Positions 13,095-43,679 of a DNA stretch of 64,000 nucleotides are shown here, piece after piece. A program made the position numbers and the translations under genes. Position 1 is the first letter of the stretch. Each line of letters starts with the position of its first letter. The stretch is from Dermacentor variabilis (Eukaryota; Arthropoda; Arachnida; Ixodida; Ixodidae), in the NCBI RefSeq assembly GCF_050947875.1, contig NC_134569.1:22047631-22111630 (forward strand), given 5' to 3'. The notes beneath the pieces are model-generated. The model ran no database searches, was not told the DNA's origin, and saw only the letters and a list, made by a program, of their open reading frames with translations.

Positions 13095-13388
13095 TTACAC
13101 ACAGGTGTGAAAATGATATAGCCAATGGAAAAAGAGTGATGCGGAACAACGCGGAACAACGATGCGGGCAATACCGATTGCCCGCATCGTTGTCAAGCTC
13201 CGATAATAGTCACTGTCGCGGAAATGGTCCGAGCACAGTACAGTTGATTTCGTCGGCACGAACTTATCTCTCCTCACCGCACGTGCCCACTGCGCTGAAA
13301 GCTTCTTTTCCTTCGGGAATTTGTGAAACACCACATCGTCTCGCCCGCCTGTGTTCGCGCAGCCGAATGCTGCACAGAACGAGGGCAT
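13095..13388 (-). CDS. THAP-domain protein of the TTAA element
   Basis: Starting at the ATG at 13386-13388, the product begins MPSFCAAFGCANT and carries the C2CH zinc pattern of the THAP DNA-binding domain: C5, C10, C52 and H55 (LCSDHF), with W34 and the HKFP segment at 22-25. A VVP at residues 77-79 stands where the AVPxxF box is expected. The open frame extends 24 codons further upstream (to 13460), but the Met immediately before PSFC is the usual THAP start. The frame ends at 13095 with no recognisable catalytic domain. A perfect 17-bp hairpin (13156-13193) is embedded in codons 66-78. Confidence 0.75.
   Translation of the reverse strand: MPSFCAAFGCANTGGRDDVVFHKFPKEKKLSAQWARAVRRDKFVPTKSTVLCSDHFRDSDYYRSLTTMRAIGIARIVVPRCSASLFFHWLYHFHTCV
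13156..13193. repeat. Perfect hairpin, 17-bp stem, 4-nt loop
   Basis: Arm 13156-13172 (ACAACGATGCGGGCAAT) is perfectly complementary to 13177-13193, with loop ACCG. It lies inside the THAP coding region. Confidence 0.95.
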
Positions 13389-13802
13389 GTTGGGCGCCCT
13401 TGGCTGTAGGCACTCACGCAGCATAGAAGGAAAGAACAGTTTACGAAAATCGCAAAACAAACGTGAGTGGCGGCGGCGGCGGCAGATCTCTCGTAGCGTC
13501 GTTCAGTAAAGCGCAGGACGGAAAGAGGCATGCCAGCACATGTTAGCACGCCGGTCCGCAGCTCGGTTGGCTCGGTCTCCGCCCATGACGTCACTCTCGC
13601 CGGTTCTCTCCTCTGCCAACGTCCTCACCCGGTGCTCCGGGAAGCGATGGGGGCGTGTCCGCGCGGGTGATTTAGAAAGCGATTTCCGCCCGTTATATTA
13701 ACAAAACGAAAAAAAAAAATTTCGGAACCGTAAATTATTAGGTCTGTTCTTCCCAATCCCAGCAATTCATAGAAATTGAAAACCGTTTCAGCTTCCCTTT
13801 AA

Positions 13803-15188
13803 GAGAGAAAGTTGAATTCTGGTGACATTAGGAGGCAAAAGTTTGATTTAGGGCCTGAAGTTCTTTAATAGACGAAAATATGTAGGTTTGAAGAAAAATA
13901 TATAGAACCACCAAGGGGGGGGGGGGGCTCACAAATGCGTAACACTGCTCCAAAAACAGTTATTAGACTTCTGGAAACCGCATACGTTAGAACATCCAAT
14001 GTGGACACGTGTGACACATTCATTTATATCTTACCTGAATTTGTTAAAATGTTTAGAATGGTTTTGCAAAAGTCCAACTTACATATTATCATTGCATTTA
14101 GGAACCCTGTATAACGTATGAATTCGGATAGCTTAAATGTAATATTATATGCAATTTATAAATTGTGATATCGATTTTCATTGCTGATTTACAGACAACT
14201 TGATAGTTTTGTTCTTGCAGTTTTCAAAAATATTCTATGAAAGAATCCACGTCCTAGATAATAAAGACTCTTGTCATAGTCCCTTGATTTTAACATTTAC
14301 TTTTGAATGCTACAAACATAAACAGATTTGCTGCATTAGTGGTCGAGAAAAACGATTTATCCTTTCCTATGTATTTAGATGCGAGCCCCCGAGAGAAAGC
14401 TTCCTCCTAAATAAGAGCGCTAACAGGTGGAGCAGATAAACATTACGTGTCCGCGGTAACTACATAATGTGCGCGCGCGTGCGTGTCGGAGTGTGTTCCT
14501 GTGCTGGCGCATGTGCGGACGTGCGTGTGGGTGTGGCTAGTTAAAAAAATTCACTAAAACGCTTTAATTATTGACTTAAGGGCAAATGTTTCAGTCGTAA
14601 AACAGAAGCCTAAAAGGACTGAATCTATCTAGGCAGCATAAATGCCAAGACTAACCTCACGTCTCTTTCGGATACCCGCCCTAAAAATGTGCTAAAAATG
14701 AATTGACGTTCCAGGTAAAACTGTCCTTAACTTCTTAAAGCGCGCTTTTTCTATAACTGTTAACTAGAACGTCCACGGATTTTGTAGGAGATCTCGAGAC
14801 CTAGCATCTTGAAAGTGGGACTACTTTGAGTATACATTTCCCCCGAATATCTCCATTTTGTTTACCTTTACTTTACTCGCAACTGCCAACAAGTGGCTCA
14901 ACGAAAATAATTAGAAAGGTCGTAGTAATATTTAAATTATCTGCTTGGACAATCCCTTTTGTAGGGCAAGTGGTGTCCATTTCTTCAAGTAATTCAACTG
15001 AAAAGGCCGAAACATGCCGTCAAAGGCGATTAAAGAAAGGTCTGTTCAAGAAAAAAAGAGCTATATGGCACCACACTTGGAAGCTTTAGGCAATTATTAA
15101 ACTTGAGATGGTGTTTTCTATATGTGCGTCTTCAATAATTGTTTACGGTTATAATGTTTTCTGTGCATAAAAAAAAACAAAAAAACAG
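13803..15188. other. Unassigned AT-rich DNA upstream of the IR exons
   Basis: No exon, RNA gene or repeat recognised, apart from a G run at about 13915-13927 and a GT-rich patch at 14470-14535. It may be intron of the IR gene. Confidence 0.45.
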
Positions 15189-34358
<19,170 letters not shown>

Positions 34359-34486
34359 TTGAAGTGACACCGACCAGTAGTTTTAAATGAGTTCTTAGCG
34401 GCGGCAGCATTGGCGTCGCATCGATTCAGTTGCAGATGTTCACATTCTTACGAGAGCCAGCGCTGTGTAAAGCACGTGCAAGCACT
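34359..34486 (+). other. Short 3' flank of the IR gene up to a LINE insertion
   Basis: Only about 128 bp separate the receptor stop codon from the start of a truncated I-clade LINE. No AATAAA or ATTAAA is visible here, so the polyadenylation signal may lie in or beyond the inserted element. Confidence 0.5.
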
Positions 34487-36320
34487 ATCTAGTGTTCGGG
34501 CATATTAGACACGAATGCGCTGTCATCTCGCCGATGCTGTTTAATCTCGTCTTGATAGGACTCCACGAAAAATTAAATCACATAGAGTCCCTGAATCACA
34601 CAATCTACGCCGGCGATATTACTATCTGGACCTGTGATGGCAGCGGCGGATCAATAGAACAACGACTCCAGACTGCAATTAACACAGTAGAGGAACACCT
34701 CATAGGAACAGGTCTCACATGCTCTGCAGAGAAATCTGAACTTCTATTGTACCGCCCCGCACTTAGAGGCAGGCCTCCCAAAGGATACGACAGAAAGAAG
34801 GCTCATGAGGAAATCAAGCTACACACCAAGAACGGGTGGAATATCCCAATAGTCAACCAGCTCAAGGTGCTGGGTCTGGTAATCGAGAGCAAAGGCACAA
34901 GACGGGAAACCATAAAGAAGTTAGACACAAAGGTAACAAACACCATGAGATTAATCAAACGAATTGCTAACAATCACCAAGGTATGAAGGAAGAAAGTAT
35001 CATACGGCTGATACAATCATTCGTAATCAGTCAGATCACATACATAGCAGCCTTCCACAATTGGTTTGCAGCTGAAAAGCGGAAAATTAACAACATGATA
35101 AAAAAAGCATACAGACCAGCACTAGGGATTCCCATCAGTACGAGCACGGATCTCTTGCTAAAGTTAGGACTACACAACACACTGGACGAACTCATAGAAG
35201 CACAACAAACATCTCAAGCAGAGAGACTAACCAAAACCAAAACGGGACGGCATATACTAAGCAAACTAGGAATGAATTACCACAATCTATACGGGGAAAA
35301 GAGGACGATAACGAGAGAAATTCGTGACAAACTCCTAGTACCAAATATACCCAAGAACATGCATCCAGGTTACAACGACGGCAGACGCAAGAGTAGAGCA
35401 GAGAAAATTATCCGAAGCTTTGGGTCAGACGACAGAGCAACCTTCGTAGACGCGGCTGAATACCCAGACAGAAATAGCTATGTAGCAGTAATCGTAGATC
35501 ACACTCAAAAACCCCTTACAAGCGTATCAGTTAATACCAAACATTCCGAGACAGCAGTGGAGGTAGCCATTGCACTAGCATTGGTCTCCACGAATGCTCA
35601 GTACATCATTAGCGATTCTCAAGCGGCCATTAGATATTATGCAAAAGGTAGGATCTCTCCTGAGGCATGGAACATCATCAGAGTCAATTAAGCAAAATTC
35701 TCCAATGCAGATAAGAACGGCAGGCAATTGCTCTGGTTCCCAGCGTATACGACTCCAGACATTCCCGCAGTCAACCTCAACGAGGTAGCACACCGCGAAG
35801 CTCGAGGTCTTACTCGCCGAGCTGAGCAAAGAGTGACTTCCATCGGTCAGGAGAACGCGGAGGAGGAAATCTGGAGAGAAAAAGATATATTAACAAGATT
35901 TAGCGATATTAGGAAATTTTATCAAAATCGGAGGCGAGTATTACCATCGCCTCACACTAAACGGAACAGAGATGAGTCCGTTACTTGGAGGCGACTACAA
36001 ACAGAAACTTATACGAGTCCCGTGCAACTAAAAACTTTCTACCCCAATATATACGCGAGCGATATGTGCAAGCTATGCAAGTCTGTTAAAGCCACCCTTC
36101 AACACATGTTGTGGGGGTATGTGAAATATACCAAAATAAAATGGCAGTCTCCCGAGAAAATCTACGGGCGCGGTGGTCGGCCGTGCTGCTCAGCTCAGAA
36201 CTCCAAGACCAACTTTGGGCCGTCATGCGAGCCAAGGAAGCCGCACGGGAGCAGCAGCTCCCAGTGGCCATCTAGGCGGCCCCAGGCCCGGGCCTCCCGA
36301 TCGCCGGATTCCAAATAAGG
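34487..36320 (+). pseudogene. I-clade LINE: RT C-terminal half and RNase H
   Basis: A 399-residue open frame (34492-35691) starts inside RT (AVISPMLFNLVLIGL), carries YAGDITIW for the YADD box, the RT thumb and then RNase H with FVDAAEYPD, ETAVEVAIALALV and YIISDSQAAIRYY. A stop at 35689-35691 interrupts. The frame then resumes at 35728 (LLWFPAYTTPD, NEVAHREARGLTRRAEQRV) and ends with a zinc-like MCKLCKSVKATLQHMLW (about 36066-36116). It is 5'-truncated. The long open frame suggests a younger copy than the minus-strand I elements nearby. Confidence 0.8.
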
Positions 36321-36325
36321 TTATC

Positions 36326-36715
<390 letters not shown>

Positions 36716-36779
36716 AGAATAATGAGAAAGTATGTATTACATTAAAAAGCATTATTCGTCAGAGGCATGTACTGTCTGA

Positions 36780-38690
36780 ATGCTAGTCGAGACATAAAAA
36801 AAGTCCGGCGTTGCCGATCACTTGGAATATCTGTACCCACCTACTTCTTCGAACCATCAAGGCGGGCATAAAAATTCGCTGCAGAGAGCTGGCGAGGACG
36901 ACTCAAGTGAAGTCCTGGGCACGTCCACAGTAAGTGTGTCACTGTCACATTCTGAATGTGGCATACTGTTAAGGCCAAAGAGCAGTCAAAGACGGGTTGA
37001 GCGCAGCCCGACACGCAGCCTTCCTAATGTAACCCCCTCTCAGCGGAGTAGCACACCAGGGCAGTCTGAAACACACGAGGGTACGAGGGCTCGTGTGGTA
37101 GGGCACGAGGGCACGAGGGTACGAGGGCTCGTGTAGGACGAATGCTTTCTTTTTGCCGGAGCAGGCGTCCGCAAGCGTCTTCAGAAAAATTTCGAAGTGG
37201 GTGAGTTATAATCTGTGGGAAAATTGCCAAATCTGCTTCGAGGAGACCCCGACAAGGCCGATCGAAGCAACCTTTCGACGCGCGTCTCGACAGTCGTAGT
37301 AACAGCAAGGAGGTGAATGCTATGTTTGAATGAAGTGTACCCAGTTATTCGATGTATATTGTGGAGGGGTCGCGACGAGTCCGTGCAAATCTTGAGCCAA
37401 GAATATTGAGCAGATTGAGAAAAAAGGAGCAACGCGGACAAGCCCTCATGTACGACGGCAAGCTCAGCAATATGGACCGGCGGAGCGGGATCGGCCTGAT
37501 GGTCAGCGGCGCGACGAAGACGCGCAGTCGCCTGACGTTAAACGGGCCATAGAGACCACCTAGAGGCTTATTGTCAGCTGCACCCTATTTCATGGAGCCA
37601 CATTGTGTGTCGTAGAAACTGGACTGTGTATTAATGTCCCATGTACCGGGCCAACGTAGCGGCCGAGCAAAACGTTGATAGCTCAAGCGCGCGCGTACAT
37701 CGACGTTGGTGCACCAACTCGTCGATAGTGTTGACTTGGTACTCGGCTTGTAGGGTTGCCACCCGAAGGAGACATGACAGTCCCGTTGTGGCATGCATGA
37801 CTTCGTCATTAATGAGCTCAAGGCGAACACGTTCGGTCTTCGTGTGATGATGAAATGGGGTCCGGTAGACGAGTTATGGTCGCAGTACCGAACGAACTAG
37901 AAGGCGGGCCATGTCGGTGCTCGCGCTGCAAAATTTCTTTGCAATCCGACGTATCAAGTGTATCGTTCGTTCGCCTTGCGCTCTTGACCCATGATCCCGC
38001 AAATCCAGAGGCAGCAATTTCAAGGCCAAGTCCACGAAGGGTTTAAGCGTCGTGTAGTGGCTGATGATAGTCTGGTGGTTAGTGTCGTGGTTATTGGTTA
38101 CTGATAGTGTAGCGATTGTTCCCGGCGACATATTTCAGAACGAAGGGACCATATAGTGATGTGCGAAATCATGATGTTGTGTGCGTGCTTTATTCTCATT
38201 AAGTTCTAATTTAGTGGAAGCAGGGCAATGTTGAAGGGGACTGGCGGAAGCCCAGGTCATTGTTGGACAGCACGATGTGAGACGAACTGACTTGCTGCTT
38301 GACCAGCCAGGCTAATGGACAAAGTGCGAGCGCGAAGAAAAGGCTCGACGAATTCGCAGATACGACTAAGGAACTGAAACCAATGGGGACGATTCCGACG
38401 ATAGCTTCGTGGCTGACATAGAAATTAATGCGCTTCACGAATACCTATCGCCAGAAGGGAGCCAATCAATCGAGAACGCTCTCCGATGCGAATCATAGAA
38501 TAAGGGCATGCGAGGCTATCCACAGTGCTCAGGTGGAGATAGAGCCTGATTTTGCCAGAATAATACCAGCAGTATCGCTTGAGGCACCATGTAAGAGGTG
38601 TCGCGAGCATACGCTCCATCAGCTTGCCAAAGGTTGAGGTGAGGGCTAATGGACGCATATAAATGATATTCACGTCACCTCAGGGCACGT
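36780..38690 (-). pseudogene. Degraded I-clade LINE ORF2
   Basis: Minus-strand frames: MRPLALTSTFGKLMERMLAT (RT motif R-P-I-A-L-T-S, about 38655-38595), VSHEAIVGIVPIGF (about 38415), SLGFRQSPSTLP-like text, then ELINDEVMHATTGLSCLLRV and VNTIDELVHQRR (RT C-terminus, about 37790-37690), and a zinc-like end VCHIQNVTVTHLLWTCPGL (about 36965-36905). No YADD box can be read. Confidence 0.6.
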
Positions 38691-39485
38691 CACCGCAAGG
38701 AGCACAGTCATGCGGATGCCAATTTTCCTGCAGGTTGTCCTCCTGTGGACAGCTCCGGCTGCTCCCCTTTTTGACGGCACGGGTGCCTTCGTCGGGTGTA
38801 GCGGCTACGAGGTGCAAGAGGAAATTCCAATAATTGAAAGTGCTCAAAACCAAGTTTTCTTGCTTCCACCAGCCACGGCTGTCAACCACTCTTTCGTCTT
38901 GCAACGAGAACAGTTTGCGCAGGAGTGCCTCCGTCGCTATAAATGCCGCCGGCACCGGAATTCCACTTGGGGCACGTTGCCGCAAAGACCCCACTTATGC
39001 AAATGCCATTTTTCGTGCAGGTTAGTTATTTGCCACACACTTTTTGCTTTTGTACTAGCGATCTGTTCTTGCTTGCGATGTCGTGCCCATATGATATGTT
39101 TGACGGTTGGTGTGGCGTACTAAGCCAGCTATTCTGTTCCGTTTGTAGTAATGTTGATGTTGTGTGCTTATTACATATGTTGTCCGGAGCCATTGAGTTA
39201 TATCCCTTCCCCAGTGACGCTGACACGGGATCCTTTCCAACCCTTGAAATTATTTCTAATGCAATATCTCGCCTCCAACTCGGCCAGAATACTGTTCCAA
39301 CCAGATTGGCCTTGATACGTACTGCGCAGTCAAATACAGACATAGTCGTCTTGTCTCCCCTGTCGAAATATTAGGAGGATTGTAGACACGCATCAAGCTT
39401 GCTGTCCAGCTCGTGATTCAGAGGCAGACTCGTCTATTTCCAAGCTTTCTTCCGAAGGAAAGGCACTAGCCGTAAAATACGGCAA

Positions 39486-39722
39486 TACCCGCCGTGGTTG
39501 CTCAGTGGCTATGGTGTTGGGCTGCTGAGCACGAGGTCGCGGGATCGAATCCCGGCCACGGCGGCCGCATTTCGATGGGGGCGAAATGCGAAAACACCCG
39601 TGTGCTTAGATTTAGGTGCACGTTAAAGAACCCCAGGTGGTCAAAATTTCCGGAGTCCTCCACTACGGCGTGCCTCATAATCAGAAAGTGGTTTTGGCAC
39701 GTAAAACCCCAAATATTATTAT
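39486..39722 (+). mobile_element. Ruka-like tRNA-derived SINE with perfect 13-bp TSD
   Basis: Full-length copy with tRNA-like box A (GGTTGCTCAGTGG) and box B (GGGATCGAATCCC), body (GGCGAAATGCGAAAACACCC, GTGGTCAAAATTTCCGG) and the 3' end CACGTAAAACCCC. It is bounded by TAAAATACGGCAA at 39473-39485 and again at 39723-39735, a perfect target-site duplication. It has inserted into ORF1 of the L2/CR1-like LINE, whose frame resumes downstream. Confidence 0.9.
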
Positions 39723-39739
39723 TAAAATACGGCAAAACT

Positions 39740-40080
39740 GAAAATCGGCCTCGGTGTTGCAACTTGGTCTTCTTGGGAATGCCTGACGTGAATTGTGAAT
39801 CCCGGCTGCATTCCGCTTCTCAAATTGTTTCTTTCTGCTTGAAAAATCTGGGAGTCTCGCTTGATACAAAGAATATTGAGCGGCCCGACAGACTCGGTGG
39901 TTTCCAAGCAAACAAGAAACGCCCCATAATCGTAAAGCTCTCGCAGTTTAAACATAAGTGGAAAATTTTTCTTGCGGCGGAAAGCTGATAGGGACACATC
40001 TCTCGCTATGCCTGAAGATTTTTCTAGCTAGGCGCATCTGTGCGCCTAGCTAGAAGGAAGCTCTGCCTTTACACGCAGGA
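39740..40080 (+). pseudogene. LINE ORF1 C-terminal region
   Basis: Frame 39765-39988 reads LGMPDVNCESRLHSASQIVS, then IERPDRLGGFQANKKRPIIV and KLSQFKHKWKIFL. This is a conserved ORF1 pattern of L2/CR1-type LINEs (I-E-R-x-x-R-L-G, K-x-R-P-I-I-V-K). A following MPEDFS is the S-E-D-F-S element. A perfect 15-bp hairpin (40022-40055) comes right after it. Confidence 0.65.
40022..40055. repeat. Perfect hairpin, 15-bp stem, 4-nt loop
   Basis: Arm 40022-40036 (TTCTAGCTAGGCGCA) and complement 40041-40055, loop TCTG. It lies inside the LINE ORF1 remnant. Confidence 0.95.
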
Positions 40081-40289
40081 AAGCAAGTTATCATTCAACA
40101 TCATGTTCGACAAGCTTACCGCTGGAGAAAAGCGGTTTAGTTACAACGGAGAAACCGATTCTTTGGTCTAACTTAAATTGCCCCACGGGCTTCCACGCGC
40201 CAGCCTTCACTTCCTACCCACGATGTCAGGCCATCTCTGAGGTATCACTATATTTAAGTGGTGCTCTCCAACATTCGTAGCTCTTGATC

Positions 40290-42730
40290 TAAAGAGGAAA
40301 GGGTGGTAGTATTTCTACGGGATTGCAATAGCGAGATTGCTGTCTTTGCTGAATTATGGCCAACTCCAGACATCGAAAACTACGAACTACTGCATGATAA
40401 TTCCTCTTTTATTACTCATAGGTGCGATAGGACTACACGCAGGGGTGGGGGAGGTGTTTGTATTTATTCGTACCAATTTAACCTCGCGTCCCGTTACGAT
40501 CAACTGCAGTTATGAAACTGTTTGTGCAAAATTGTCCTTCATAACAGGTACAAACATACTTATAGCATTTTATCACCCTCTAAGCTATGACTGCTCGTTC
40601 ACTGGTGACCTCCACGCTGTTCTACTCGACCAGACTTATGGTTCCCTAACGCAAATTACTTACTATTCGGCGATATTAATTTTCCCGACATTGACTGGAT
40701 TAGCTTATCCGCATTCTCAACAACGACCTTCAGTTAACCGTACTGTTCAATTTCACTCGGTGAGTCCACTGGCCCGCACAGGTTTTAACATACTCGATCT
40801 TCTTCTGGTCTCTAATCGTGTATTGGTCCTGTATGTCTCTTTGGCCACGGATCTAAGCGATTACGAGAACATAAGATTCTGTCTATCTATCTTATACCCA
40901 AAAAACAGTCATTAAGAAAGCGCATCAGAGACTATAACAAGGCGGAATTCTAGGCCATTAACTAAGAACTAGGATCATTTTATACGCCCGTTTCCCAGTC
41001 GGCCCTTTCTAAATCTGTTAACGAAAACTGGGTGCTGTTCAAACAGCAATTTCAAAGTCTAACCGATAAATACGGGCATCTGGTGTGCATTCGCTGTGAC
41101 GCAGCGAATCCCTGGTATTCTAACTCACTGAAAAGGTTGTCGCAAAAGAGAAATGGATTGTTCCGCGCGGCTCACAAGTCACGCTCGGCAGGGAAATGGG
41201 ATAATTATTCAAATAACCTGCGTGAATATGCGGGTCTTCTGAGGCGTTCGAAAAATAAATTTTTCCATGAGGATTAAAACAAACGTCCTTCAGGTAAACC
41301 CTAAGAAATTTTGGAATACTCTAAAACCAAATAGTCCATCGCATAACATCACGCTCGCCTATCCGTATGGCGCAGACGTTCCTCTTGATCGGCGCACAAA
41401 CGTCAAGGACTGCTATGTTTCGCTTCTTTTATCTAGAGGCTGCCTTGGATGTACAAGTACCCCCTAGACAAAGTTTCAGCGTGATGCCGCCTGTTGTCAC
41501 CAGAACTCATGGGAATTGTGAACCTCATCGACAACTTAAAAGCTTAAAGTGCTCCAGGACCCGACAACACGCCCGCTAAGTTTCTCAAAAGTACTGAAAT
41601 AGCTTCAAGTCGCATCTTGAAAATAATTTTCACCCAGTCCTTTTCAGAAGGCAGTATTCCTGAAGGCTGCAAGATTGCAAAAAACCACGCCGGTTTTCAA
41701 AAGAAGGCAACCGTTCTGATGCGTCTAATTATCGTCCAACATAGTTGGCATGCGTTGCATGCAAACTGTTAGAGCACATCATATACTCCAATGTTGCCTG
41801 CCATCTAGAGGAAAATTCGTTCTTTTTCAGAGAGCAGCACGGATTTCGCCCCGGTTGATCATGTCAAACACAGTTGTCTGAATTCACCACTGACCTTCAT
41901 TAAAAGTTGCATGCCTCTTTTGTGACTGATGTCAACTACAGTCATTTTTCAAAGGCATTTGATCGCGTAGCTTACCGATGACTCGTGACTAAACTCTGCC
42001 GTCTTAATACCGACCTGCTCTTATTATCATGGTTAAAATGCTTCTTAGCAGCACGCGCTCAACTTACCGCCGTTGGTGGTCCGGCGCCCATGGACACAGA
42101 AGTGCTTTGCAGGGTTCCCCAGGTATCGGTTCTTGGTCCGCTTCTGTTTCTTATCTTTATAACTGATTTGTCATCGGGAATAACAAAGTATATCCAGCTC
42201 TTTGCGGATGATTGCGTTGTCTACCGCAGAATCGCAAGCAGCGTGGATCGAAAATTACTCAAGGGTGATCTAAACTCATCGAAGCATGGATCCTCGCGCT
42301 GGCTCATGGAGCCCAATGTCTCGAAGTGCAAATGCATGGTTTTCTCACGCAAATGCATGGTTTTCTCACTCTCGTCTTTCAGCATTCACTTAATTCTAAA
42401 GACATATACCAAGTAGATTCCTACCGTTATCTAGGCTTTCTCATAAACAATAAATTGTCCTGGTTCGAACACATTTCTTAACTTGTAAGAGACACCTCAA
42501 GGTCAGTTGGTTACCTAAAGAAAGCACTAGCCCTTTCCCCTCCTGCAATTAGAAAAATAGCACATGAAACGTTCATATGAGCATACTTGAATTTGCCTCC
42601 CCTATATGGAGTGCCTACCAGGATCGCCTTATTACCTCTGTACAGTCAGTTCAAAATTAGCCCGGTTCATAGAATAAAAATATGATAAATACTTCAACGT
42701 TTCTCATATTAAGTAATCTCTTGGGATAAC
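40290..42730 (+). pseudogene. LINE ORF2: endonuclease and RT remnant
   Basis: Pieces in order: EIAVFAELWPTPDIENYELL (endonuclease T-E-T-W-L region), HRCDRTTRRGGGGVCIY, an RT start near 41290 (VNPKKFWNTLKPN), APGPDNTP-like text near 41550, SVLGPLLFLIFITDLSSG (42128-42180) and LFADDCVVYRRI (42200-42235). Frequent frameshifts make it inactive. Confidence 0.7.
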
Positions 42731-42789
42731 CCCTTTATATGACAGACGGAGAACCGCACGACCATGCCTGTTCCGCTAGTGATATTTCA

Positions 42790-43670
42790 ACTATTTCTCA
42801 TCTTCGTGGCACACTGCAATTTCCACCCGTTCTACCTTCTCGTCGCGTATTTCTACTTTCACGCCGAGTTGCTGCAGTAAGGAGTTGATCTTCCACCCAA
42901 ATATCAGTTGATGTAGGGTGACGGTATGATGCAAGTTCTGCTTGTTGACACAATGCCCATTGACGCAGGAGTTTGAAATCTGGATGGGTTGGCGATTCAT
43001 CCACCCACGACGCACGTGTTGCTTCAGCCAGTGCCTCACTAAGAAACTGCGACGGGCCTTGCAGGGAGTTGCGGACAGTGCTTTCTGATAACACCCTATA
43101 TCGATCCCAGTCAACCCCTCGACACAACCAGAGGCGGCAGCCAGTTTCTCCCGAAGATAAGCCCCAGGTGAATATAATGGCAGTCACTACCCCCGCAGCC
43201 AGGTTCACATGGCCACGATACGGTCGTCCTTCCTAGCCATCAAGATAGGTCCCGTGAGTGTGGCGGTGCGCCAGGGTGTTCGTAGCGACGGGTAGGCACT
43301 GACAGATTAAGGACGGTGAATTGGGTGCTCCTAATGGACCCGGCACACACGGAGCATGCAGGCGCACTGGAAATAACATCATATAACACCATGTGGTGTG
43401 TGGTGCGTTAAAATCTGTTGCTACAATAATGGGGCATCCATGCTGCTGTCGTAGGGTCGCCAACCAGCTGAAACACAAACGTACCGCATAACTGTATGAA
43501 CTGGCGTGGCACAACATGATGATAACGTCCGTGCGCTGGAAACGAATACGGCCACGACTTCTTGCCATAAAGTGCACCGTCATAAATGGGCCGCACGGAT
43601 CAGCCTTTCCTTGAGAGAAATCATGCGTAAAACTCCTAAGATCTAAATTTAAAGGCGGAGAGTATGCCAC
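42790..43670 (-). pseudogene. I-clade LINE endonuclease fragment
   Basis: Minus-strand frame with WLATLRQQHGCPIIVATDFN then APHTTWCY (about 43470-43395), the G-D-F-N-A-x-H-x-x-W motif with Gly replaced by Thr, then LSESTVRNSLQGPSQFLSEA and ASWVDESPTHPDFKLLR downstream. Both ends are truncated. Confidence 0.55.
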
Positions 43671-43679
43671 AAACCCTTG

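Larger units (their letters stand above)
11392..13798. mobile_element. TTAA-flanked DNA transposon (Kolobok-like) with THAP and P2X7-like genes
   Basis: Perfect 14-bp terminal inverted repeats (AGGGAAGCTGAAAC at 11392-11405 and its complement at 13785-13798) are each flanked by TTAA (11388-11391 and 13799-13802). TTAA duplications are used by the piggyBac and Kolobok superfamilies, and Kolobok elements commonly encode a THAP DNA-binding domain. This 2407-bp element carries a THAP ORF on the minus strand and a spliced Cys-rich P2X7-like ORF on the plus strand, facing each other. No DDE catalytic core was recognised, so it is probably non-autonomous or internally deleted. The superfamily call is an inference from the TSD plus THAP. 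Confidence 0.65.
38690..42780 (+). mobile_element. Degraded L2/CR1-like LINE with ORF1 and ORF2, Ruka inserted
   Basis: It begins with two related direct-repeat units (38679-38741 and 38967-39030: GCACGTxxCCGCAA... TGCAGGTT), which look like 5' UTR repeats. ORF1 follows (39.1-40.1 kb, split by the SINE at 39486-39722), then ORF2 (40.3-42.7 kb). It is the same general type as the 61 kb element but older. Confidence 0.7.
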
